64,000 nt of DNA, from contig NC_091098.1 in the NCBI RefSeq assembly GCF_024713975.1, positions 23,133,316-23,197,315 of the forward strand. Direction: 5' to 3'. This DNA comes from Paralichthys olivaceus. Lineage: Eukaryota > Chordata > Actinopteri > Pleuronectiformes > Paralichthyidae. The translations under genes were made by a program, and so were the position numbers. Each line of letters starts with the position of its first letter. Within the stretch, counting starts at the first letter, position 1. Shown here one piece after another: positions 37,661 through 50,543 of the stretch. The notes below the pieces were generated by a model. That model was not told the origin of the DNA. It saw only the letters and a program-made list of their open reading frames with translations, and did not search any database.

Positions 37661-38420
37661 CCGGAAGTATTAGTCGGTAATTAATCGAATGAGGTTGCAC
37701 CATTAAAACTTAAGGAATATTGTGACGAGTTAGGACTCGAGTAAAGTGTGTGTGTGCTCTGTTTGTGTGCTTTGAGCTAACATCATGCTAACATGTAAAC
37801 CTGTGAAACTTGAATGTAATGTTTATATATGAAGGTCGTGAACTGAAGCTAATGCACGACTACGCAAGGTTTAGATTTTAGGAATCGTTGGTGCAACCTG
37901 CTTATGAAAATGTTCTCAGGCCTTGTCTGCACTAGTGTGGATATTTTTTGAACAGAAACTTTCACTACTTTCACGTTTTGTTTAAAAAAAAAAAAAAAAA
38001 AAATCTCCGTCCACAAGACCTTCGTCCAAAAGAGAACGCAAAAACAACTACAAACGTTCCTACAAGCATGCCGGGCCAGTAGGTGGCGATAAAGTCAACA
38101 CAGCTGTTCCGCGTTTGCAAAAAAAAATCCGTTTTTGTCATTTAAAATGTTATTTGCAATTTCAAAATGTCTGCATTAGTGTGGCCAGAGGCTCTTTTAC
38201 ATTTTAAAATAATGAGCTCACAGTCAAATCGAAGTCATACATGTTATATTTGCGGATATTTAAAAGGGAAACTATCATTTTCAGCTTGGGCTTTCAAAAG
38301 CCCGGTGAGCTTATTGCAAATCTTAAATTCAGGGTATGAAGGAGGATCAGAGAGATTTAATTCAGGTTTAGTTTTCAGATCTCACTGCCTCGTTCGACTC
38401 CCATCGAGAAAAATGAGGTG

Positions 38421-38454
<34 letters not shown>

Positions 38455-38931
38455 GAACTAATCATGGAGGTGTGATTCTCAGTGGGAGGTCACGTGATTA
38501 TTTCCCATGCTCCTCTGACTCTCAGGTTCAGACCCAGGCCAACTTACCTCCCTCTCTGCTGCACTTTAAAGCCTGAAGGGGTCAGTACAGCTCACTCTTA
38601 GCTTCTCTGTGATTTATAGTGTTTGAGGAATCTGTGTATGTTCACGTAGGAACGCACACGGACTCACCTGAATCACTTCTGTTGCACAAGTTAGAATCAG
38701 CTGATCTGATGTGTTGAGTGGCAGATTTTGCAGAAATGGAAACGTCCCCCGTGGCTCGTGGGTTTGTACCAAACGAGCCGATGCAGGCTGCAGTGTGGTG
38801 ACGCTCGGTTAGAAACATGTAAGGTAGAGATAACGATGTCATTTCAGGTTACACGTTGAGCAGTAAAAAACCTTGAGCCTCTGAGTTTCTGCTCCCTCTT
38901 GTGTTTTCACTGTTGACTCCACACACACACA

Positions 38932-38977
<46 letters not shown>

Positions 38978-39815
38978 CCTCGTGATGCCTGTTATGAGAC
39001 GGAGGTTGGTAATGATATTATTCCCTGGACAGTTTGTGACCTTATGCTCTGTATTATCTCGTCTGTGATTCTTTCACTGACTCTGACAATAACATCCATG
39101 TCGTTAACCCCCTCATCATTGTAGCTGTCAATGTCTCCTCATCCTCACACCTGCAGCGTCTCCTGCTCCTACGTGTGTGTTTTATTTTGTGTGTGTGTGT
39201 GTGTGTGTGTGTGATCGCTCCTCACCGAGCGGGTGACACTGTGATCACGGATGTCATACAACGCACGCTGTATTCTCCAAGACAGAAGAAGACTCGCTCG
39301 CCCATGTGACTGCTGCCTCAAGGTTAACCTGTTACCATGGAGACAGGCCCACCAATGAAAATTCAGCAGACGGTTGCGATGTTGACTGCAAGCTTTTTGT
39401 TTTAAGGGGTGACCTATTTTTTTTTTTTTTCTTCCTCCCCCCCTACTCAGACGCAGACCCCACTACACATGAGCACGTGCACACAGACATTCACACGGAT
39501 GAAAAAGAAAAACATGGGAAGGCTACTCACACACACACACACAGGTTGTAAGCTTGTACACAAAAGAAGCAGCCTCAGATCTGAAATAAATCGTGAAAAT
39601 ATGTATTAAAATGACACACTTTAAAGATCTTTTCTTATTTAATCCTAAGAATAGAAGTGCAGAGGTTTGTTAAGATTTTTTCTTTCCTCTTGCAGGACTG
39701 AAGACGAATATCTAACGTTTAAATTAGAAAGAAAGTCTTCCTGCGGCAGAGTGAACTGAATTCTGCCTCCTCTCCGTTTTAATAACTGACACTATGAGAT
39801 AAAGCGAGCGTTTGT
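37661..39815. other. Region between uckl1 and the lime1 3' end, simple repeats only
   Basis: The convergent 3' ends of uckl1 (plus) and lime1 (minus) flank this stretch. It contains a poly(A) run (about 37984-38002), (TA)n at 38429-38454, (CA)n at 38921-38975 and (GT)n at 39189-39213. No gene was recognised. Confidence 0.6.
38921..38975. repeat. (CA)n microsatellite
   Basis: A CA run with one ATAC interruption. Confidence 0.95.
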
Positions 39816-39819
39816 TTTT

Positions 39820-40684
39820 TTAAAGTGCCACTTTATTACAAAAGTATAAACTTGACTGACATTTCATGAATAGTAATCTTGATATAAAACATTACAATCT
39901 TTTGCACTTAGCACTTAATTACACGCTGTTGGAGTACAAGACCCTGTAGTCTGAATAGCAAACACACAACATTAGCTGCCACATTTAACTTAGCTGGGTT
40001 TTCCAAAAAAATGAAAAAAAAATAAAAAACAGAAACACACCGGAGCTTCGTGGCTTCAAAAACAACAAACAGAAATACACTGAAATTTTACATTTGCAGC
40101 TGTTTTGCAGTTTGTGTCACAAGATAAGTCATTCCAAAACACAATTAAACGTAATAGAAAAAGATAGATTTCTTGACACTGATGATATATTTATTATTCT
40201 TTCTCTTTTGTAATGTACATACACGTTGCATCAACATACAGTATAATCACATTGTTTTCTGGGGATATTTGGTCAAATGAACTCATCGTTTATACTGTCC
40301 AGGATTTTTGGATGTACATTTTTTTGTGTGTGTCATCCTCACGGTGATGCTTTGCCGCGCAGCGAAACCTTTTGCTTCACATTTTCGTCAATATCCTCAA
40401 TATTTTTTATTTTTTTTCAACACTGATAACAGAGAGGAGAGATTGTCCGTCGATGGAGCGATGACGAGAAGTTTTGCTAATACACATCAGTTCTACTGTA
40501 GCTTTTCCGAGCTGCACTATGGTGAAACCCAAAGCAGATTTGAGCACAAGGCGGAGACGATGAAGATGAACGGTCCACAGGTATGAGGACTGAGCGGAGG
40601 GGAGGGTCGGTGGGTGTTGAGTGGACTGTCTCCGTGTTTAGAACTTGAGCAGTTCTCTTTAGTCTTGATTCATCTGTACTGTTT

Positions 40685-40765
<81 letters not shown>

Positions 40766-41783
40766 GCGTTCGCAGGAGGAGAGAAAGTTAACGCTCCTCC
40801 CTGCTGCACAGAGTCCCGCCGAGCCAAAGACATCCTTCATCTAACTGGCTTTGTGCTCTACAGATAAATAAAGCAACACACTAAAGAAAATGAACAACCA
40901 ACGACAATAGAAAATAAAAACATTCATATAGAGGTACCACATGACAGTGCTTGATTTTTTGTTAGTTTTTTTTCCACTTTTTTCAGCATGCAACTCGTAG
41001 CAGGCAAAGTGCAGAAACAGGATCGACAAAGTAAAACACTTCATTTACAGACGGCAGTGGAGAAAGTGTTCAGTCCGTGTTGGAGGAAACAAAACATGAG
41101 GGAAGTATCTGGTTATTGTTTCTTTTAAAATATGAAAATGGTCTAAATTAGTCGAAGCCTTTAGGAGAAATGCAAAATGTGTGCAATTTTTTTTTTTGTT
41201 ATAATACTCTTATAATTGTTTCTCTTGGTCCCTGAGCTTTCAAGTATTTTTGATTAGTAATTCATTCCATTATATCATTTAAATTCCATCCTGAATCACA
41301 TCTTGACCAACTACAGGGAATCCCTGTGCATGAAGTGCTACCAAACGATTTCACACAGCGCTGTGCCTTTTCCCAAAATAAAAGTCCTGCTCGGACCAGG
41401 TAAGTGATTATTTTACCCGCTAGAATTGAGGAAGAATTTAGGCTTTTTACTTTATTGTGCTTTGCACATATGTCTCAGTGAATTACAAGTGCTACTGTTA
41501 CCAGCAGATTGCTCTGCGATGGTCTTGTGCTCATTTATTATTCACTACCTTTGGATTCCTTATAAGGTTTATAGATTGGACTTTGTATTCAGCCCAGGTC
41601 ATAACAGGTCGACATTGCTGCCCGAGGCCTCTGGAGCCTGTGAAAGGCCTGATGTTATGACTTGAATGTAAACAGTATGTGTGGGGGAGCATGACAGGGG
41701 CTCAGCCGTCACTCTGCGTGGTGTTCGCTCAGCTCCTTGTGTTGGAAGGATAGGGGGGGTGGGGTCACAGTGCAGCTGCCGCC
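39820..41783 (-). other. lime1: Probable long 3' UTR of lime1
   Basis: Downstream of the lime1 stop on the minus strand the sequence is AT-rich with no exon signature. TTTATT at 39832-39837 reads AATAAA on the minus strand, a candidate poly(A) signal about 1.95 kb after the stop; other possible signals lie nearer (for example about 40187). A (GT)n run at 40692-40762 falls within it. The extent is inferred. Confidence 0.4.
40692..40762. repeat. (GT)n microsatellite
   Basis: About 35 GT units. It would read (CA)n in the predicted lime1 3' UTR. Confidence 0.95.
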
Positions 41784-44700
41784 TCAGAGCCCCGTTACAT
41801 ACATCTCCATGCCGTCGTTGAAAGTGAAAATGGTGGTGGTGCTGGAGGTGGCGGAGCCCTGCTTCAGGTCGCCGATGCTCTCGTACAGGTTCTCCCCCGG
41901 CAGCAGCAGGGCTTTGGCAGGCAGGTGCTGTAACTTGGGGGTCTGCTGCGTCGGCGGCGGTGGAGGGGGCTGCTGCTGCTGCAAGGGCTGCTGGGCTTTC
42001 TTCCTCCTCGGCCGCAGGGTGGCACACGTGTTGGGGGGTCGCTCTCGCTTCCAGCCACCTCCCCCTTCCATGTTCTCATAGGAGGGGTCGAACTCCTCGG
42101 TCCCGATGGACTCGTAGCAGTGGTCGTCGAGGGGCCCTCCGATGGCTTTGCCCTCCAGAGGAGCCCAGGTCTGGGGTTTGACCACTACACTAAACCCCCC
42201 ATCCCGATCACCACGACCCAAGGTCCGGAAGCCAGGATTGGCTGGAGGAGACCCCGGCACGGCTCTCTTCTTCTTTCCTGTTTTGCACACCTTCGAGTAC
42301 ATCTCAGCCACCTGCAGTCAGACAACATCACTGAGATTATGGACTGGAAATGAAGAACCAGAAATCCAGAAATTTACATTTGAGCTTATACAGGCAACAT
42401 ATAAAAACTGAAATATATTTAATATCGCCCCAGTTTGTTCCTCTCAATACATAAATGCAATGAACACCATAGTTTGTGCGACTTTAACATTTTAGAATCC
42501 AGCATTAACAGAGATAAATGGTAAAACTTCAGTTTGGTTCCAGTAGCATAAAAGAACGTGTAAGAGGAATAACATCTCTCTGTGAATAAAGATGGACGAC
42601 GTGTCTCCACAAACACTCGGGGGTTGGACCCTCGTTAGCGAAGTCTCCCCAACGCACAGCAAAATAAGTTACGCTTGAACAGACAGCAGTGTGCCTAAAA
42701 CGTCAAATATCATCTTTGAGAAAAAAATATTAATTTCACATTTACTTTTTAGTTTGACCCATGTCCCATTGATTAACATGGAGGAGGTGTGGTTTATACT
42801 GCAGCCAGCCACTTGGGGGTGATCAAGACGCTTTGGCTTCACTTTTGGGGAACAGTCATGTCGTCCATCTTTATTTACAGTATTCTCACGTAAAGCTGTG
42901 GCTTAAAAAACACTGGTGTTTTGTCCGACATTAAAAACCATTTCATTGTAAATTTAACGGGTGACATCAGGAACCTGGAGCTTCAAGAAAATAACGATAT
43001 AAATCCAGATAGGTTGATGCACAGACTGAAGCGTCCTCGCTCACCGCAGCAGCAGACGGTTGTATATTCTCCAGCGTCTGAGCACCCAAAGGGCCCAGGG
43101 CTTTATTTTGCAGCATGAGCATCTCCTCGTCCTCGGGAGGCTTCCAGATGTACTGCTCTCCGTTTCCCATAAACATCACTTCCTGTCAACAGAACAACAA
43201 ATTACGTCTGGGCCGGGGCCGGTCACGTGTTCGTGCGTGACAGCAGACTGACAAATGAGCAAATAAAAGCTGCATTTTCAAAACAGACCTAACGGGGTTC
43301 ACAGGAAACAAATGAAGTGCTTCACATGCAGAGGCGCTGCAACACCGCGCTGGTGTCAGGCGTGTACTGCACCGACTTCACACAGTATTCAATAGAGTTT
43401 CCCTGGAAGGTGGAGCTTCCAGCATGTGCTTGTATTCTAGATGACTCAATTTCAACATGTTGCGTCATCCACAAGAAAGTCAGTGGCGAGCAGCCGCACG
43501 AGCAGACGGTGCTACACATGTAAAAAGCCTGTGAACTGCGCGCGTTGCTGAAGTCAGGTCACAGCAGCCGGCGCAACCTCGCTGACCTCACACCGGGCAG
43601 CAAATAGTCTCCCACTGTCACCTGGAGGGGAGCACGGAGCCTTATATCCACAGCAAACCCAGACAGTCTGCCTCCACCCCTGCTGCTGCGAACATGCGGA
43701 GGAGGTGACAGTGCTGAGAGGAGAAACACCCCGCTATCACCAACGGCTCTCCGACAAATAAACCAGGCTCGCTGCCTGGGCTTCCAAGGAATTTCTGCAG
43801 ACGCGCAACAAACATCACGACACCGTGCATGATGTAGCCGAGTGCAAGGAAAACATTGGCACGGACCCACCTGTGCAGATCGTCAACAGGAAATACTCAG
43901 AATCCTGCTCAGTGTACCACAACTACAAACTCTGTGTACTCATATTACACTGTCGAGACTTTGTACTGATCTCCTGAGCAACCGATCAGAACAGAACCAT
44001 CCACACCTGACGGGTCAATCATACTGTCAGTGTCTCAGTTCAGGTGCTGCGTCCTTCACAGGCGACATTTTAAGACAGAGTGCTAACAGATCACAGTTCA
44101 CATGTTAAAATAACCCAGGGACATTGAAACGTTCTCGTCCAACCTCAGCTCAGTTGTTGAGCGACGAGCTGGTGGCGCCGATCACAAGAGGCCTCCGTAG
44201 ATCAGACCCTCTCCTTTCGGGTTCAGCTTTTCAGCGTCCTCTAAACTCAGTCTCTGTTCGCTTTCTATGATTTCATCTCAGACCTCAGGAGAACCACTTG
44301 CAACTTAGCGTTTAACTTCCCCTCCCCCTGCAGCCATCATTCCTCAATTCCTCCAACTAATATAAGTGACCACTGAGGTGTTGCTGTCAAAGCTTATTGC
44401 AAAGAAAATGTGAAGCTGTAAGCGTTTTTTTTTTTTATGAGCGCTGTCAAGGTCACCAACATTACGTGTGAAAACCAGACCTTGTTTCCACAACAGGGGT
44501 TTTATTTATGTGGGAATCAGGTCCCAGTGATTCCATGTTTTGGGGACATCCTGGTGGATCCATGGTAGATTTCCTTAGCTACACATAAGCCAGGCTAACT
44601 CTATCCTGCTACTGCCATTCCATTTATTGTTTGTTTGTTAGCAGGATTACCCAAAAACTGCAAAACATATTTCCACGAAACTCGGTGTGAGGATGTGGTG

Positions 44701-46583
44701 TGGGTCAGGGAAGAATTAAGAATGAAACGAGAGAGTGTTTTTCAACATTTACGTTTCTTTTTATCAAAGAATAATTCAAGAAATCATTCAAACAAGCTGT
44801 AACAACAACAGCTTCATGGATGTTCTACCGTCTTCTTCCTCTCTCCTTGTTTGTCTCTGGTGTTAATGTAATCAGATTAAAACCATATTAAGATACAACA
44901 TAATGAATATGAGACACATTTTTAATGCCAGGTGTAAATAGACTTTGAACATGTTTCCTTTTCACCATCAGTTAAAACACATTAATTCCTCTGTATGTAA
45001 AAAATTGAACTTGACCAACCTTTGGGAACGATGGGACGCTGAAGGCCTCCACGTTTCTACGGGGCAACTTTGTGCTATGAGGGTGTGGCGGAGGAGGGGC
45101 AGGATGTGAAGGTGGGGCATGTCGTGGAGGTGGCACCGGCGGCTCGCCCATATCTGTCCCACTGTCCCTCTTTTGGGGCGCCTTGTCTGCCTTCCTCAGC
45201 TTCCTGACGCAGGCGTACTCGGCCGTCTCTGGAGGGTGAGGCGGGGACATGACCTGGGCCTCGGGTTCAGGCAGCCCTCCCTCCACGTCCCCGTCCGGGT
45301 CTGGGGGTGCAGGGGTGTTGGCCGGAACGGCCGGAGGGGCCGGAGTGTCCGTCTGTCCGGCCCTGCCTACCATGGCGTAGAGGGCATCGTCAGTACGTGT
45401 GGTCGAGGAGCGACGGCCCACCTCTGAGTAAGTGTGCTCTCCGTCCTCTCCAGTCCCAGAAGGGATCTGGGGAAGCTGCCTGCCTTGAGAACGAAGGTCA
45501 GAGTTAGACCAGCGGCCGGGCAGCAGCAGCAGGAAGTCCATGCTGGCTGGACGTTTCTTTTTAGACGCCTCTGCAAGCCACACACAGGCTGCCGTTAAAG
45601 TCCAAACCATGACCTCCGTAAAGCAGAATTCACGTTCACTCCTCTCGGACTGGACAGTCTGGAAATCTCTCACTGGTCAGAGAAAACCTGGAGCCGACAG
45701 TAACAGGGAACTGACGCAGACAGCTGAGGATACGCTTCATCCAACTTGGCCTGGTTCCTCTGCAGTGGAAGCAGGACAAGTCTGAAGCAGGACATATGCT
45801 TCTATTCCTTCAAACCCTCTCAGGCTTCTGTCACTGTGCCCACAAACGCAGTTCCCTGTTGACTGTCATTGACGGAGCTCCAGGATTTGTCTTGGCTCTG
45901 TGATTTCTCTCTTTGAGCGATATGTGTTCAGAATTCATGACCGAACAGTCCAATGGAAGAAGGCCGAGGTAAAAATGTAACGTGAATTTTGTTTTAGGGT
46001 CAATTTCTCCTCTAAAATGACCTTGAACTTTACTCCCAAGGATTCTGTTTGAATTTAGGATCGGATGGTACCATGTTATTGAGGAGGAAATGTGCGCAGT
46101 GGCACTTATCAGGGGTTGGTAATGTTGTTTTGCTAAATCAGAACAAGCCACGGTTAAATGTAGCAGTGGTTAATGGTTCCATTTATTGCTTTTAATTATA
46201 ACGCTATTTGGAGCTGCAGAGAAAACAGAAAACAAATTGATTTTTCATGTTTTGCCATTTCACACAATTTGGTGGAAAGCTTGTATCTCCAGTGTTTCCT
46301 ATTTAACATGCTTCCAAATAAGCATTAAGATAAAATGTGCTTCATGTGATGGAGGAAAACGAATTCCCCAAACGTCTCATTCAGTGATGCCAAGATGTTT
46401 TTTTCTGAAGAGGATGTTTAGCTGCAGTGAACGTGATGTGAGGAGGTTCGAGTGCACGGAGAACACGGGTCAGGATTTGTATGTGAAAGATTCACTCACT
46501 TTTACCATTGCAGTTCATCTTGTTCATCTCTGTGTCAGATTTACTGATGGACCGCAGCTTCGACTGTCTGAGTATACCCTGGT

Positions 46584-46628
<45 letters not shown>

Positions 46629-47245
46629 AAGCCATTTAAACCCTAATTAAGACAGAGGAGGTGACTGATATTGTTCCCTGGTGAATTGAGTGCGTTGTCT
46701 GATACCCACCATGTCCATGAGACGGTGTTTTCCACCTTCGCCGGGGACATTGTGTGTCTTCCCCTTCCTGTGGTAAACACAAGCGCTCTGTCACACAGAT
46801 GGACACTTACGACACTGATGCACTTGTGTGTTTGTTTGTGCAGAGATTGTGTCTGACTCACTGTCCGTGTGTGGCTGAGTCATTTTATGAGTGTACGCAT
46901 GTGAGACAGACATTAAGAGTACATCTGCATATGTGCGCGCCAGTGGGGGAGAGTAACCGAGTACATTTACTAAAGTACCATTTTGAAATAAGGGCCCCTT
47001 GTCAATTTTACTTATAATGGTCAATTATAACATAGAACACATTTTACTGCAGAACGAGTACTTTTACTTAAGATACTTCAAGAACATTTTTCTGTGAATA
47101 CTTTTGTTCTTTTACTTTAGTAATATTTAAAACACAGGACCTTTACTTGTAGAGTATATATTGGTACTAATACTTAAAAGTTGTACGTACTTTAACCAGT
47201 GGTGTTGTGCTCTTAGTGCTCTCTATGAGTCCTGCAAATGAGCAT

Positions 47246-47322
<77 letters not shown>

Positions 47323-47492
47323 GCGTGTGTGTGTGTCATGCCCAGTGACTGCTCTCACCTCTGGCAGCCCACGCAGAGCACCACGATGAGGATGGTAACA
47401 ACAAAGGCTGAGGCAGCAGCGATAGCACCCAGCAGCAGGACCTTGCCGTAGGGAGGAGCCGTGAAGTTCAGCCCGTCCTGCATGGAGGCCAT
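41784..47492 (-). CDS. lime1: LIME1, Lck-interacting transmembrane adaptor (PAG/Cbp family)
   Basis: Six coding exons on the minus strand: 47492-47359, 46767-46710, 46578-46506, 45570-45020, 43182-43045 and 42311-41784, in phase (1482 nt, 493 aa). A short outer N-terminus has one sequon (NFT, 9-11). A membrane segment covers about 18-39, followed by CVGC (40-43), the CxxC palmitoylation signature of raft adaptors. The tail carries tyrosine motifs: TYSEV (Y136), LYAMV (Y153), EYACV (Y207), MYSKV (Y323), CYESI (Y384), SYENM (Y396), LYESI (Y461). Proline-rich SH3-type sequence lies at 231-250, and the end is YVTGL. Human LIME1 matches include SLSKSDT (here SISKSDT), RPASMD, LYSRVCK (here MYSKVCK) and VYESI. 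The family recruits Src kinases and Csk to rafts in lymphocytes. PAG1 is the alternative; RPASMD, SKSDT and the neighbouring genes favour LIME1. Human LIME1 is about 295 aa. Confidence 0.85.
42585..42885. mobile_element. MITE, family F, copy 2, in lime1 intron 5
   Basis: The left end GTGAATAAAGATGGACGAC and right end GTCGTCCATCTTTATTTAC are near-perfect inverted repeats about 300 nt apart. Interior segments match the 36955-37660 copy without its nested insertion. No open frame of note. Confidence 0.75.
44625..44722 (+). repeat. Dispersed repeat, family C, copy 3, in lime1 intron 4
   Basis: GTTAGCAGGATTACCC, then TTTCCACGAAACTCGGTGTG and AGGATGTGGTGTGGGTCAGG match family C. Confidence 0.65.
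46584..46626. repeat. lime1: (CA)n microsatellite abutting the lime1 exon 3 acceptor
   Basis: On the minus strand this is (GT)n followed by CACCAG, and exon 3 starts at 46578. The repeat ends within six bases of the splice junction and replaces the usual polypyrimidine tract. Confidence 0.95.
46941..47203. mobile_element. hAT-like MITE, family E, in lime1 intron 1
   Basis: It starts CAGTGGGGGAGAGTAACC and is packed with the phrases AAGTACATTT, TACTTTTACTTAAG and ACCTTTACTTGTAG typical of a fish MITE family. The right boundary near AACCAGTGG does not form a clean inverted copy of the left end, so the ends are approximate. Confidence 0.5.
47249..47337. repeat. lime1: (GT)n microsatellite near the lime1 exon 1 donor
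   Basis: About 43 GT units. On the lime1 (minus) strand it is (CA)n starting about 22 nt into intron 1. Confidence 0.95.
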
Positions 47493-48026
47493 GTGGGAGC
47501 GCTGACGCTCACTTGCTCTCACACACACTCACACTCACACCCTTACACTCATGCACGCAGGGAAGTGCCACGGTCTCACTGGGATCTGCAGCAAGAAGGC
47601 ACAGAGTGGTGCTTAATTACAAAATGATCTGACCTTTACAAAACATTAAGTGGGTTAACACAGCTGTGGAACCAGAAGTAAAACATTCAAGGTGCAAGCG
47701 GCAGAAGGAAAGCAGCAGTTTGAAAAGGAGAAGAGAGAATTCCCATCCAGCTCTGAGGCAGTGGAGTGAACAGACATTGCGCCTCAGGCATGTGCCTCTG
47801 CTTTACCTTGTTTGAGGGATTACTGAGCTTTGTGTGGCACACTTACAGAGCACACAACAGCATACCTGCTCACCAACAAAGATTGTCTAGTTCTGCACAG
47901 CAAAAACATGGGCTGAAAGAAATCCTCATTGAACAAATCCTAAGTGAAATAACCCAGAAAAATATAGATATCTGAACGTTTTTCCCTGAGAAGCTGCTGA
48001 TCTGTTTGTCAAAGCTGCGATATATG

Positions 48027-48030
<4 letters not shown>

Positions 48031-48080
<50 letters not shown>
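48031..48080. repeat. (TA)n microsatellite
   Basis: About 22 TA units flanked by TATTTATA. Confidence 0.95.
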
Positions 48081-48081
<1 letters not shown>

Positions 48082-49224
48082 TTATGATAAATGGGTACAT
48101 ACAATGTTTTTTAAACACATATTGAGGAGGTACAGTGAGTCACAGCGGAGCGGAACGTGCCAGCAGGCAGAGTAACCTGAAGCTCTGAAGGAGACGAGTT
48201 TGTGAAAGCTGAACACACAGAAGCATCTTTCCTGCTTCCTCTCCACTACTTGCTGGCTGCCACACATTTCACACTTGGCACTGTAATGATGTATTTCAAA
48301 TAAACAATAAAAAAAAATTAATACAGAGAAATAACAAAAGACAAAAAACCGGCCTGCTCTAATCTCAAATCGTGCCATCTGTCCACTGCCACAATGTGCT
48401 TCCATGTGTTTATGTGTCGCTCGTCCATCTGAACAACAACACTGAGTGTCAGACTGCAGGAAACAGAGCGTCTGGTTTGGGGACGATTTCGTGTCTGTGT
48501 GTGTTTGTCCAAAAGTCTCTCGTGTAGTGAATCTATTACATTTACAGATTCTTCTTCCAGACAAAACACTTAATTCTGGATGTTTTCTGTAGTTTTTTTT
48601 GTATCGGCTTCATATTCACTCGTGATCAAATCTGACACTTTAAACGACGCGTGCATTCCAGATGTTCTCCATTCAGATGGAATTTAATCTTCACGTCTGA
48701 ATTCCTTCAACAATTTGTCCATAGTCTGGCGAGCGTCTGAAGCCAACATGTCTGAAGCAGCCTAAATTTAGATTTATCATTGTGATGTTAGTGAGGCTTA
48801 ATAAAGACACAAGCTCTTCGTCACTCATCCCTCTTCATCTTCACTGACTTCTGACGCTTTCATGTAAAATCCCAGACTACAAAATAAAATTACACTCAAC
48901 ATCTGGACAGAAGCACGTTGTTCTACATCCTGACATCAATCATTGCTTGATTTTGAGTTCATGTGGTGTCAGAAATAATCAGAAGAAAATCTTTAATTGT
49001 TGCACATTTTGTCGTTTGCATACTGCATGTCCTAATACAGAGGTGTTTGTGATTCTAAATTATTTATATGCCTCTCAGCCCTGATCCGTTGACTTTGCAC
49101 ACTTCAGAGCACAAGAAAACATTCTGAAGTTGGAACAATTACTTCACAACTCGGAGTAATTTGACAATTTCTGAGGAGCACATGAATTCACAGTTTTTTG
49201 TTTCAGCCAAGGCCACCACATTGA

Positions 49225-49345
49225 TCATATCCATCCATCCACTGTCTGTTCCATTAAGTCTGACAGGGTCCATTGGGGGCTGGAGCCAGTCTGAGCTGGC
49301 ATTGTGGTGGGGAACACCCTGGACCTGGTCACCAGTGTGTGTCGC
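49225..49345 (+). repeat. Dispersed fish repeat, family B, copy 3
   Basis: ATCCATCCATCCACTGTCTG, then GGGGGCTGGAGCCAGTCTGA and GGAACACCCTGGACCTGGTC give the classic fish repeat layout. Confidence 0.75.
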
Positions 49346-49674
49346 AGCCATATTGATCAAAGCATAAAATAATCTCTGGAGTCTGAAAATGAGTCAATAT
49401 CCAGTTGTAAAAACACCACAACCACAAGTGCTTGAGCATAAATTGACTAAAATCTCTTTAAATCTCACCGAGCTCCGTCTACACAGTCATAACTTACAGA
49501 TTTGCTGATATAGCATAAGTTTATTTGTTTTAAATGTTTTAAAATATACTTTTTTAACTGTTGTCTTCATGAAACTTTGCAGGAAATGGAAAATTGTGCA
49601 TGGACGTCAGGGAATCGTGACCAGAAACATCTGCTTTGTTTCTAATTCTAATGAACCACTTAGGTCACGATTTC

Positions 49675-49800
49675 ACCCCCGTCTGTTTGTTTGAAGCAGC
49701 AGAATTACAAAACAAAGAACTGAACCAAACTTGGAAGGAATCGAGCTTCAGAAGAAGTCGTTGAATGTGGTCACAGATCCAAGAAGGGAAACAAATCCTT
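49675..49800 (+). repeat. Dispersed repeat, family C, copy 4 (decayed)
   Basis: GTCTGTTTGTTTGAAGCAGC, AGAATTACAAAAC and CCAAACTTGGAAGGAATCG are a diverged version of the family C core. Confidence 0.45.
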
Positions 49801-50543
49801 TTTTCTTTTCTTTACATTGTGAGAGCATGTTTCATCATTTCTGTAAATTTCTCATCAGGCAAGGCAAGTTTATTTATACAGCACATAAAATGAAAATGAA
49901 AAGCATATTTCAGATTGTTTGGCTTCGGTGGAGATATAAACTCAACTCAAAAGTGTTATTCTAGTTCAAAAATAACCAGATTCATCAATAAGTCATATTC
50001 TAATAGGGGATATCCGATATAATTACTGGTTTAAGAGAGTGATTAATAAAGAGATTACAGCAGTGAGCATGTTTGTACATCAACTCTGTCAACACCAGTT
50101 AGTGTGTTCTGAGAGCAGACAGACAACGTGTCCAACGTGATTTACAGCGACATGCTTTCAATGCCTCTCATCCATTCACCGGGGCTTCACCTCAGCCGGC
50201 AGCTACACCAGCAGGATATAAAGTACCTCATGCACCTATATGATGCAACCATCATTTCATTCACAGTTGCAACTGTGTAATTATATCTGTGCTGATTTGA
50301 CGACAGAGCCGCGGAGTGTGGAGACGGAGAGGGTAATGAGAGAGAAGAGAGGGGAAAGGTGTAGGTGTGGAGGAAAAGAAAGGAGGGAGGAGGGGAGGAA
50401 GAAGATGTGCGTGGGAGTCCAGTGGCAGGTGTTTGAAGACGCTGAAAGCAGATGATGAGAAGAGGCTTCCTTCCCTGTGAGTCCTTACCTCCCCACCCAT
50501 TCTTCTCTGCCTCGATCCCCCTGCCTCCGCCTGCGGTGTTCAG

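Noticed and set aside
41599-42081. Ala/Pro-rich and Gly/Cys-rich frames overlapping lime1 exon 6
   Set aside because: They are alternative-frame readings of a CAG/CCG-rich coding stretch; only the frame ending YVTGL keeps the tyrosine motifs and splices in phase.
45570-47359. Direct splice from lime1 exon 1 to the RPASMD exon
   Set aside because: That join gives the wrong phase and an immediate stop. Two small exons (46767-46710 and 46578-46506) restore phase and supply conserved sequence.
41784-47492. PAG1 rather than LIME1
   Set aside because: The terminal PDZ ligand and YESI-DLQQG-like ending resemble PAG1, but RPASMD, SISKSDT and MYSKVCK match LIME1 and the flanking genes are those of the LIME1 locus. 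Kept as the alternative, pending phylogeny.
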